This document shows positions 20,961 to 31,859 of a DNA stretch of 64,000 bases, in pieces (positions within the stretch are counted from its first letter, which is position 1; every line of letters begins with the position of its first letter). Position numbers and translations under genes: made by a program. The notes under the pieces are model-generated. The model had not been told where the DNA came from. It made no database searches and saw only the letters and a program-made list of their open reading frames with translations. The DNA comes from Saccoglossus kowalevskii (lineage: Eukaryota; Hemichordata; Enteropneusta; Harrimaniidae). The stretch covers positions 18,384-82,383 of the forward strand of contig NW_003107550.1 of assembly GCF_000003605.2 (NCBI RefSeq), given 5' to 3'.

Positions 20961-22585
20961 ACCACCTGGTAAATTTGCTGGTTGCCAATGAACCTAGGCT
21001 AATAGACCTGACTGTAATCAAAAGTTTGACCACCTGGTAAATATGCTGGTGGCCAATGAACCTAGGCTGATAGACCTGACTGTAATCAAGTTTGACCACC
21101 TGGTAAATATGCTGTTGGCCAATGAACCTAGGCTGATAGACCTGACTGTAATCAAGTTTGACCACTTGGTAAATATGCTGGTGGCCAATGAACCTAGGCT
21201 GATAGACCTGACTGTAATCAAGTTTGACCACCTGGTAAATATGCTAGTGGCCAATGAACCTAGGCTGATAGACCTGACTGTAATCAAGTTTGACCACCTG
21301 GTAAATATGCTGGTTGCCAACGAACCTAAGGCTGATAGACCTGACTGTAATCAAGTTTGACCACCTGGTAAATATGCTGGTGGCCAATGAACCTATGCTG
21401 ATAGACCTGACTGTAATCAAGTTTGACCACCTGGTAAATATGCTGGTTGCCAATGAACCTAGGCTGATAGACCTGACTGTAATCAAAGGTTTGACCACCT
21501 GGTAAATATGCTGGTGGCCAATGAACCTAGGCTGATAGACCTGACTGTAATCAAGTTTGACCACCTGGTAAATATGCTGGTGGCCAATGAACCTAGGCTG
21601 ATAGACCTGACTGTAATCAAGTTTGACCACCTGGTAAATATGCTAGTGGCCAATGAACCTAGGCTGATAGACCTGACTGTAATCAAGTTTGACCACCTGG
21701 TAAATATGCTAGTGGCCAATGAACCTAGGCTGATAGACCTGACTGTAATCAAGTTTGACCACCTGGCAAATATGCTAGTGGCCAATGAACCTAGACTAAT
21801 AGACCTGACTGTAATCAAGTTTGACCACCTGGTAAATATGCTAGTGGCCAATGAACCTAGGCTGATAGACCTGACTGTAATCAAGTTTGACCACCTGGTA
21901 AATATGCTGGTGGCCAATGAACCTAGGCTGATAGACCTGACTGTAATCAAGTTTGACCGCCTGGTAAATATGCTAGTGGCCAATGAACCTAGGCTGATAG
22001 ACCTGACTGTAATCAAGTTTGACCACCTGGTAAATATGCTAGTGGCCAATGAACCTAGGCTGATAGACCTGACTGTAATCAAGTTTGACCACCTGGTAAA
22101 TATGCTGGTGGCCAATGAACCTAGGCTGATAGACCTGACTGTAATCACGTTTGACCACCTGTAAATATGCTAGTGGCCAGTGAACCTAGGCTGATAGACC
22201 TGACCTGACTGTAATCAAGTTTGACCACCTGGTAAATATGCTAGTGGCCAATGAACCTAGGCTGATAGACCTGACTGTAATCAAGTTTGACCACCTGGTA
22301 AATATGCTAGTGGCCAATGAACCTAGGCTGATAGACCTGACTGTAATCAAGTTTGACCACCTGGTAAATATGCTAGTGGCCAATGAACGTAGGCTGATAG
22401 ACCTGACTGTAATCACGTTTGACCACCTGGTAAATATGCTAGTGGCCAATGAACCTAGGCTGATAGACCTGACTGTAATCAAGTTTGACCACCTGGTAAA
22501 TATGCTAGTGGCCAATGAACCTAGGCTGATAGACCTGACTGTAATCAAGTTTGACCACCTGGTAAATATGCTAGTGGCCAATGAA
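20961..22585 (+). repeat. GTGG-type and near-canonical homogeneous run
   Basis: Mostly 66-bp monomers. A 68-bp ATCAAAAG monomer lies near 21018, CCTAAGG near 21327 and ATCAAAGG near 21484. From about 21500 to 22150 about ten nearly canonical monomers follow in a delta-like order that lacks most delta markers (CTGGCAAATATGCTAGTGG instead of CTACTGG). A 71-bp monomer lies near 22200, then beta-like monomers with GAACGTAGG and AATCACG. No gene. Confidence 0.83.
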
Positions 22586-22784
22586 CCTAGGGATTATAGA
22601 CCTGACTGTAATCAAGTTTAACCACCTTGTAAATATGCTAGTGGCCAATGAACCGAGGCTGATAGACCTGACTGTAATCAAGTTTGACCACATGGTAAAT
22701 ATGCTGGTTGCCAATGAACCTAGGCTGATAGACCTGACTGTAATCAAGTTTGACCACCTGGTAAATATGCTAGTGACCAATGAA
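22586..22784 (+). repeat. kappa trimer, 199 bp
   Basis: Exact spacing. The third monomer has GTAATCAAG instead of GTATTCAAG but keeps the terminal GTGACCAATGAA. Confidence 0.87.
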
Positions 22785-23251
22785 CCTAGGGATTATAGAC
22801 CTGACTGTAATCAAGTTTGACCACCTGGTAAATATGCTAGTGGCCAATGAATCTAGGCTGATAGACCTGACTGTAATCAAGTTTGACCACCTGGTAAATA
22901 TGCTAGTGACCACTGAACCTAGGCTAATAGACCTGACTGTATTCAAGTTTGACCACCTGATAAATATGCTGGTTGCCAATGAACCTCGGATGATAGACCT
23001 GACTGTAATCAAGTTTGACCACCTGGTAAATATGCTAGTGGCCAATGAACCTAGGCTGATAGACCTGACTGTAATCAAGTTTGACCACCTGGTAAATATG
23101 CTGGTGCCAATGAACCTAGGCTGATAGACCTGACTGTAATCACGTTTGACCACCTGGTAAATATGCTAGTGGCCAGTGAACCTAGGCTGATAGACCTGAC
23201 CTGACTGTAATCAAGTTTGACCACCTGGTAAATATGCTAGTGGCCAATGAA
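22785..23251 (+). repeat. alpha-like heptamer, 467 bp
   Basis: The alpha order from GGGATTATAG through GACCACTGAACC, GTATTCAAG, CCTCGGATG, AATCACG, GCCAGTGAA and the 71-bp monomer is present. GAATCTAGG replaces CCTAGG in the second monomer. One base is missing (CTGGTGCCAATG near 23103), giving 467 instead of 468 bp. Confidence 0.87.
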
Positions 23252-24996
23252 CCTAGGGATTATAGACCTGACTGTAATCAAGTTTGACCACCTGGTAAAT
23301 ATGCTAGTGGCCAATGAACCTAGGCTGATAGATCTGACTGTAATCAAGTTTGACCACCTGGTAAATATGCTAGTGACCACTGAACCTAGGCTGATAGACC
23401 TGACTGTATTCAAGTTTGACCACCTGATAAATATGCTGGTTGCCAATGAACCTCGGCTGATAGACCTGACTGTAATCAAGTTTGACCACCTGGTAAATAT
23501 GCTAGTGGCCAATGAACCTAGGCTGATAGACCTGACTGTAATCAAGTTTGACCACCTGGTAAATATGCTGGTGGCCAATGAACCTAGGCTGATAGACCTG
23601 ACTGTAATCACGTTTGACCACCTGGTAAATATGCTAGTGGCCAGTGAACCTAGGCTGATAGACCTGACCTGACTGTAATCAAGTTTGACCACCTGGTAAA
23701 TATGCTAGTGGCCAATGAACCTAGGGATTATTGACCTGACTGTAATCAAGTTTGACCACCTGGTAAATATGCTAGTGGCCAATGAACCTAGGCTGATAGA
23801 CCTGACTGTAATCAAGTTTGACCACCTGGTAAATATGCTAGTGACCACTGAACCTAGGCTGATAGACCTGACCTGACTGTAATCAAGTTTGACCACCTGG
23901 TAAATATGCTGGTGGCCAATGAACCTAGGCTGATAGACCTGACTGTAATCACGTTTGACCACCTGGTAAATATGCTAGTGGCCAGTGAACCTAGGCTGAT
24001 AGACCTGACCTGACTGTAATCAAGTTTGACCACCTGGTAAATATGCTAGTGGCCAATGAACCTAGGGATTATAGACCTGACTGTAATCAAGTTTGACCAC
24101 CTGGTAAATATGCTAGTGGCCAATGAACCTAGGCTGATAGATCTGACTGTAATCAAGTTTGACCACCTGGTAAATATGCTAGTGACCACTGAACCTAGGC
24201 TGATAGACCTGACTGTATTCAAGTTTGACCACCTGATAAATATGCTGGTTGCCAATGAACCTCGGCTGATAGTCCTGACTGTAATCAAGTTTGACCACCT
24301 GGTAAATATGCTAGTGGCCAATGAACCTAGGCTGATAGACCTGACTGTAATCAAGTTTGACCACCTGGTAAATATGCTGGTGGCCAATGAACCTAGGCTG
24401 ATAGACCTGACTGTAATCACGTTTGACCACCTTGTAAATATGCTAGTGGCCAGTGAACCTAGGCTGATAGACCTGACCTGACTGTAATCAAGTTTGACCA
24501 CCTGGTAAATATGCTAGTGGCCAATGAACCTAGGGATTATTGACCTGACTGTAATCAAGTTTGACCACCTGGTAAATATGCTAGTGGCCAATGAACCTAG
24601 GCTGATAGACCTGACTGTAATCAAGTTTGACCACCTGGTAAATATGCTAGTGACCACTGAACCTAGGCTGATAGACCTGACTGTATTCAAGTTTGACCAC
24701 CTGATAAATATGCTGGTTGCCAATGAACCTCGGCTGATAGACCTGACTGTAATCAAGTTTGACCACCTGGTAAATATGCTAGTGGCCAATGAACCTAGGC
24801 TGATAAACCTGACTGTAATCAAGTTTGACCACCTGGTAAATATGCTGGTGGCCAATGAACCTAGGCTGATAGACCTGACTGTAATCACGTTTGACCACCT
24901 GGTAAATATGCTGGTGGCCAGTGAACCTAGGCTGATAGACCTGACCTGACTGTAATCAAGTTTGACCACCTGGTAAATATGCTAGTGGCCAATGAA
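23252..24996 (+). repeat. alpha cluster: 468 + 341 + 468 + 468 bp
   Basis: The densest alpha array. Units start at 23252, 23720 (the 341-bp short form), 24061 and 24529. With the 467-bp unit before it, five alpha-family units stand in tandem. The units at 23720 and 24529 start with CCTAGGGATTATTG, the others with CCTAGGGATTATAG, so alternate units share a variant. Confidence 0.93.
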
Positions 24997-25596
24997 CCTA
25001 GGCTGATAGACCTGACTGTAATCAAGTTTGACCACCTGGTAAATATGCTAGTGGCCAATGAACCTAGGCTGATAGACCTGACTGTAATCAAGTTTGACCA
25101 CCTGGTAAATATGCTAGTGGCCAATGAACGTAGGCTGATATACCTGACTGTAATCACGTTTGACCACCTGGTAAATATGCTAGTGGCCAATGAACCTAGG
25201 CTGATAGACCTGACCTGACTGTAATCAAGTTTGACCACCTGGTAAATATGCTAGTGGCCAATGAACCTAGGCTGATAGACCTGACTGTAATCAAGTTTGA
25301 CCACCTGGTAAATATGCTAGTGGCCAATGAACCTAGGCTGATAGACCTGACTGTAATCAAGTTTGACCACCTGGTAAATATGCTAGTGGCCAATGAACCT
25401 AGGGATTATAGACCTGACTGTAATCAAGTTTAACCACCTTGTAAATATGCTAGTGGCCAATGAACCGAGGCTGATAGACCTGACTGTAATCAAGTTTGAC
25501 CACATGGTAAATATGCTGGTTGCCAATGAACCTAGGCTGATAGACCTGACTGTATTCAAGTTTGACCACCTGGTAAATATGCTAGTGACCAATGAA
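24997..25596 (+). repeat. beta-like group plus kappa trimer
   Basis: Plain monomers, GAACGTAGG with GATATACC and AATCACG, a 71-bp monomer near 25210, then kappa at 25398-25596 (exact 199-bp spacing). The same order with the rare GATATACC change is at 6.4-7.0 kb, so the two segments are related by duplication. Confidence 0.87.
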
Positions 25597-26060
25597 CCTA
25601 GGGATTATAGACCTGACTGTAATCAAGTTTGACCACCTGGTAAATATGCTAGTGGCCAATGAACCTAGGCTGATAGACCTGACTGTAATCACGTTTGACC
25701 ACCTGGTAAATATGCTAGTGACCACTGAACCTAGGCTAATAGACCTGACTGTATTCAAGTTTGACCACCTGATAAATATGCTGGTTGCCAATGAACCTAG
25801 GGATTATAGACCTGACTGTAATCAAGTTTGACCACCTGGTAAATATGCTAGTGGCCAATGAACCTAGGCTGATAGACCTGACTGTAATCAAGTTTGACCA
25901 CCTGGTAAATATGCTAGTGGCCAATGAACCTAGGCTGATAGACCTGACTGTAATCAAGTTTGACCACCTGGTAAATATGCTGGTGGCCAATGAACCTAGG
26001 CTGATAGACCTGACTGTATTCAAGTTTGACCACCTGGTAAATATGCTAGTGGCCAATGAA

Positions 26061-26930
26061 CCTAGGGATTGTAGACCTGACTGTAATCAAGTTTGACCAC
26101 CTGGTAAATATGCTAGTGACCACTGAACCTAGGCTAATAGACCTGACTGTATTCAAGTTTGACCACCTGATAAATATGCTGGTTGCCAATGAACCTCGGC
26201 TGATAGACCTGACTGTAATCAAGTTTGACCACCTGGTAAATATGCTAGTGGCCAATGAACCTAGGCTGATAGACCTGACTGTAATCAAGTTTGACCACCT
26301 GGTAAATATGCTGGTGGCCAATGAACCTAGGCTGATAGACCTGACTGTAATCACGTTTGACCACCTGGTAAATATGCTAGTGGCCAGTGAACCTAGGCTG
26401 ATAGACCTGACCTGACTGTAATCAAGTTTGACCACCTGGTAAATATGCTAGTGGCCAATGAACCTAGGGATTATAGACCTGACTGTAATCAAGTTTGACC
26501 ACCTGGTAAATATGCTAGTGGCCAATGAACCTAGGCTGATAGATCTGACTGTAATCAAGTTTGACCACCTGGTAAATATGCTAGTGACCACTGAACCTAG
26601 GCTGATAGACCTGACTGTATTCAAGTTTGACCACCTGATAAATATGCTGGTTGCCAATGAACCTCGGCTGATAGACCTGACTGTAATCAAGTTTGACCAC
26701 CTGGTAAATATGCTAGTGGCCAATGAACCTAGGCTGATAGACCTGACTGTAATCAAGTTTGACCACCTGGTAAATATGCTGGTGGCCAATGAACCTAGGC
26801 TGATAGACCTGACTGTAATCACGTTTGACCACCTGGTAAATATGCTAGTGGCCAGTGAACCTAGGCTGATAGACCTGACCTGACTGTAATCAAGTTTGAC
26901 CACCTGGTAAATATGCTAGTGGCCAATGAA
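26061..26930 (+). repeat. alpha cluster: 402-bp and 468-bp units
   Basis: The unit at 26061-26462 lacks one 66-bp monomer (468-66 = 402) and starts GGGATTGTAG. A full unit runs from 26463 to 26930. A third alpha start at 26931 diverges after about 230 bp and reaches kappa at 27262. Confidence 0.9.
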
Positions 26931-27261
26931 CCTAGGGATTATTGACCTGACTGTAATCAAGTTTGACCACCTGGTAAATATGCTAGTGGCCAATGAACCT
27001 AGGCTGATAGACCTGACTGTAATCAAGTTTGACCACCTGGTAAATATGCTAGTGACCACTGAACCTAGGCTGATAGACCTGACTGTATTCAAGTTTGACC
27101 ACCTGATAAATATGCTGGTTGCCAATGAACCTCGGCTGATAGACCTGACTGTAATCAAGTTTGACCACCTGATAAATATGCTGGTTGCCAATGAACTTAG
27201 GCTGATAGACCTGACTGTAATCAAGTTTGACCACCTGGTAAATATGCTAGTGGCCAATGAA

Positions 27262-27460
27262 CCTAGGGATTATAGACCTGACTGTAATCAAGTTTAACCA
27301 CCTTGTAAATATGCTAGTGGCCAATGAACCGAGGCTGATAGACCTGACTGTAATCAAGTTTGACCACATGGTAAATATACTGGTTGCCAATGAACCTAGG
27401 CTGATAGACCTGACTGTATTCAAGTTTGACCACCTGGTAAATATGCTAGTGGCCAATGAA
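27262..27460 (+). repeat. kappa trimer, 199 bp
   Basis: Exact spacing, with GTTTAACCACCTTG, GAACCGAGG, GACCACATGG and GTATTCAAG. Private change: AAATATACTGG near 27376. Confidence 0.88.
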
Positions 27461-27778
27461 CCTAGGGATTATAGACCTGACTGTAATCAAGTTTGACCAC
27501 CTGGTAAATATGCTAGTGGCCAATGAATCTAGGCTGATAGACCTGACTGTAATCAAGTTTGACCACCTGGTAAATATGCTGGTTGCCAACGAACCTTAGG
27601 CTGATAGACCTGACTGTAATCAAGTTTGACCACCTGGTAAATATGCTAGTGGCCAATGAACCTCGGCTGATAGACCTGACTGTAATCAAGTTTGACCACC
27701 TGGTAAATATGCTGGTTGCCAATGAACCTAGGCTGATAAACCTGACTGTAATCAAAGGTTTGACCACCTGGTAAATAT

Positions 27779-28163
27779 GCTTGGTGGCCAATGAACCTAG
27801 GGATTATAGACCTGACTGTAATCAAGTTTGACCACCTGGTAAATATGCTGGTTGCCAAGGAACCTAGGCTGATAGACCTGACTGTAATCAAAAGTTTGAC
27901 CACCTGGTAAATATGCTGGTGGCCAATGAACCTAGGCTGATAGACCTGACTGTAATCAAAGGTTTGACCACCTGGTAAATATGCTTGGTGGCCAATGAAC
28001 CTAGGGATTATAGACCTGACTGTAATCAAGTTTGACCACCTGGTAAATATGCTGGTTGCCAAGGAACCTAGGCTGATAGACCTGACTGTAATCAAAAGTT
28101 TGACCACCTGGTAAATATGCTGGTGGCCAATGAACCTAGGCTGATAGACCTGACTGTAATCAC
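27779..28163 (+). repeat. tandem pair of a 204-bp trimer of long monomers
   Basis: Units start with GCTTGGTGG at 27779 and 27983, 204 bp apart, and each combines three length-variant monomers (GCTTGGTGG with GGGATTATAG, ATCAAAAG, ATCAAAGG; total 3x66+6). Both carry the rare GCCAAGGAACC. The second copy switches to an AATCACG monomer after about 180 bp. This is the clearest very recent small-scale duplication in the window. Confidence 0.88.
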
Positions 28164-28310
28164 GTTTGACCACCTGGTAAATATGCTGGTGGCCAGTGAA
28201 CCTAGGCTGATAGACCTGACCTGACTGTAATCAAGTTTGACCACCTGGTAAATATGCTAGTGGCCAATGAACCTAGGCTGATAGACCTGACTGTAATCAA
28301 GTTTGACCCC

Positions 28311-28998
28311 CCTGGTAAATATGCTAGTGGCCAATGAACCTATGCTGATAGATTTGACTGTAATCAAGTTTGACCACCTGGTAAATATGCTGGTGGCCAA
28401 TGAACCTAGGCTGATAGACCTGACTGTAATCAAGTTTGACTACCTGGTAGATATGCTGGTGGCCAATGAACCTAGGCTGATAGACCTGACTGTAATCAAG
28501 TTTGACCACCTGGTAAATATGCTGGTGGCCAATGAACCTAGGCTGATAGACCAGACTGTAATCAAGTCTGACCACCTGGTAAATATGCTGGTGGCCAATG
28601 AACCTCGGCTGATAGACCTGACTGTAATCAAGTTTGACCACCTGGTAAATATGCTGGTGGCTAATGAACCTAGGCTGATAGACCTGACTGTAATCAAGTT
28701 TGACCACCTGGTAAATATGCTAGTGGCCAATGACTCTAGGCTGATAGACCTGACTGTAATCAAGTTTGACCCCCTGGTAAATATGTTGTTTGCTAATAAA
28801 CGTAGGCCGATAGACCTGGCTGTTATCAAGTTTGACCCCCTGGTAAATATGCTGTTTGCTAATAAACTTAGGCTGATAGACCTGACTGTAATCAAGTTTG
28901 ACCACCTGGTAAATATGCTCGTTGCCAATGAACCTAGGCTGATAGACCTGACTGTAATCAAAAGTTTGACCACCTGGTAAATATGCTGGTGGCCAATG
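28311..28998. repeat. long-range duplicate of 3741-4428
   Basis: Constant offset of 24,570 bp, including eta at 28351-28548 and epsilon at 28768-28872. The left boundary has an extra C (GACCCCCCTGG near 28308). The right boundary falls at the start of an indel-rich tract, so both edges look abrupt. Confidence 0.9.
28768..28872 (+). repeat. epsilon diverged marker, 105 bp
   Basis: Full copy within the duplicated block. It shares GCTCGTTGCC just downstream only with the 4198 copy, which confirms the long-range relationship. Confidence 0.92.
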
Positions 28999-29105
28999 AA
29001 CTAGGCTGATAGACTGACTGTAATCAAGTTTGACCACTGGTAAATATGCTAGTGGCCCATGAACTAGGCTGATAGAACTGGCTGTAATCAAGTTTGACCA
29101 CTGGT
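28999..29105. other. indel-rich tract (possible sequence error)
   Basis: A run of single C losses: GAACTAGG (twice), AGACTGACTG and GACCACTGG (twice). All are CC-to-C changes within about 100 bp, as expected for uncorrected homopolymer errors. The zeta motif (GCCCATGAACTAGG, GAACTGGCTG) is still recognisable. Confidence 0.72.
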
Positions 29106-29329
29106 AAATATGCTAGTGACCACTGAACCTAGGCTGATAGACCTGACTGTATTCAAGTTTGACCACCTGATAAATATGCTGGTTGCCAATGATCCTCGGC
29201 TGATAGACCTGACTGTAATCAAGTTTGACCACCTGGTAAATATGCTGGTGGCCATTGAACCTAGGCTGATAGTCCTGACTGTAATCAAGTTTGACCACCT
29301 GGTAAATATGCTGGTGGCTAATGAACCTA

Positions 29330-31859
29330 GGCTGATAGACCTGACTGTAGTCAAGTTTGACCACCTGGTAAATATGCTGGTTGCCAATGAACCTAGGCTG
29401 ATAGACCTGACTGTAATCAAAAGTTTGACCACCTGGTAAATATGCTGTTTGCTAATAAACTTAGGCTGATAGACCTGACTGTAATCAAGTTTGACCACCT
29501 GGTAAATATGCTAGTGGCCAATGAACCTAGGGATTATAGACCTGACTGTAATCAAGTTTAACCACCTTGTAAATATGCTAGTGGCCAATGAACCGAGGCT
29601 GATAGATCTGACTGTAATCAAGTTTGACCACATGGTAAATATGCTGGTTGCCAATGAACCTAGGCTGATAGACCTGACTGTATTCAAGTTTGACCACCTG
29701 GTAAATATGCTGGTGGCCAATGAACCTAGGCTGATAGACGTGACTGTAATCAAGTTTGACCACCTGGTAAATATGCTGGTGGCCAATGAACCTAGGCTGA
29801 TAGACCTGACTGTAATCAAGTTTGACCACCTGGTAAATATGCTGGTTGTCAATGAACCTAGGCTGATAGACCTGACTGTAATCAAAAGTTTGACCACCTG
29901 GTAAATATGCTGGTGGCCAATGAACCTAGGCTGATAGACCTGACTGTAATCAAGTTTGACCACCTGGTAAATATGCTAGTGGCCCATGAACCTAGGCTGA
30001 TAGAACTGGCTGTAATCAAGTTTGACCACCTGGTAAATATGCTAGTGACCACTGAACCTAGGCTGATAGACCTGACTGTATTCAAGTTTGACCACCTGAT
30101 AAATATGCTGGTTGCCAATGAACCTCGGCTGATAGACCTGACTGTAATCAAGTTTGACCAACTGGTAAATATGCTGGTGGCCAATGAACCTAGGCTGATA
30201 GACCTGACTGTAATCAAAGGTTTGACCACCTGGTAAATATGCTTGGTGGCCAATGAACCTAGGGATTATAGACCTGACTGTAATCAAGTTTGACCACCTG
30301 GTAAATATGCTGGTTGCCAATGAACCTAGGCTGATAGACCTGACTGTAATCAAAAGTTTGACCACCTGGTAAATATGCTGGTGGCCAATGAACCTAGGCT
30401 GATAGACCTGACTGTAATCAAGTTTGACCACCTGGTAAATATGCTAGTGGCCCATGAACCTAGGCTGATAGAACTGGCTGTAATCAAGTTTGACCACCTG
30501 GTAAATATGCTAGTGACCACTGAACCTAGGCTGATAGACCTGACTGTATTCAAGTTTGACCACCTGATAAATATGCTGGTTGCCAATGAACCTCGGCTGA
30601 TAGACCTGACTGTAATCAAGTTTGACCACCTGGTAAATATGCTGGAAGCCAATGAACCTAGGCTGATAGACCTGACTGTAGTCAAGTTTGACCACCTGGT
30701 AATATGCTGGTTGCCAATGAACCTAGGCTGATAGACCTGACTGTAATCAAAAGTTTGACCACCTGGTAATATGCTGTTTGCTAATAAACTTAGGCTGATA
30801 GACCTGACTGTAATCAAGTTTGACCACCTGGTAAATATGCTAGTGGCCAATGAACCTAGGGATTATAGACCTGACTGTAATCAAGTTTAACCACCTTGTA
30901 AATATGCTAGTGGCCAATGAACCGAGGCTGATAGACCTGACTGTAATCAAGTTTGACCACATGGTAAATATGCTGGTTGCCAATGAACCTAGGCTGATAG
31001 ACCTGACTGTAATGAAGTTTGACCACATGGTAAATATGCTGGTTGCCAATGAACCTAGGCTGATAGACCTGACTGTATTCAAGTTTGACCACCAGGTAAA
31101 TATGCTAGTGGCCAATGAACCTAGGGATTATAGACCTGACTGTAATCAAGTTTGACCACCTGGTAAATATGCTAGTGGCCAATGAATCTAGGCTGATAGA
31201 CCTGACTGTAATCAAGTTTGACCACCTGGTAAATATGCTAGTGGCCAATGAACCTCGGCTGATAGACCTGACTGTAATCAAGTTTGACCACCTGGTAAAT
31301 ATGCTGGTTGCCAATGAACCTAGGCTGATAGACCTGACTGTAATCAAAGGTTTGACCACCTGGTAAATATGCTTGGTGGCCAATGAACCTAGGCTGATAG
31401 ACCTGACTGTAATCAAGTTTGACCACCTGGTAAATATGGTAGTGGCCAATGAACCTAGGCTGATAGACCTGACTGTAATCAAGTTTGACCACCTGGTAAA
31501 TATGCTAGTGGCCAATGAACCTAGGCTGATAGACCTAACTGTAATCAAGTTTGACCACCTGGTAAATATGCTAGTGGCTAATGAACGTAGGCTGATAGAC
31601 CTGACTGTAATCATGTTTGACCACCTGGTAAATATGCTAGTGGCCAATGAACCTAGGCTGATAGACCTGACCTGACTGTAATCAAGTTTGACCACCTGGT
31701 AAATATGCTAGTGGCCAATGAACCTAGGCTGATAGACCTGACTGTAATCAAGTTTGACCATCTGGTAAATATGCTAGTGGCCAATGAACCTAGGGATTAT
31801 AGACCTGACTGTAATCAAGTTTGACCACATGGTAAATATGCTGGTTGCCAATGAACCTA
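29330..31859. repeat. 2,530-bp tandem duplication, left copy
   Basis: About 38 monomers repeated immediately to the right at an offset of 2,530 bp. The order includes CTGTTTGCTAATAAACTTAGG, a kappa start, AGACGTGACTG, zeta, ATCAAAGG, GCTTGGTGG, second zeta, GTAATGAAG and AATATGGTAGTGG. This copy has one extra 68-bp ATCAAAAG monomer near 30350 that the right copy lacks. Confidence 0.9.

Noticed and set aside
28999-29105. Indel-rich tracts as functional boundary elements
   Set aside because: The changes are single-base losses in short homopolymers with no new motif. Sequencing or consensus error is simpler, so I report them as tracts to be checked and not as elements.
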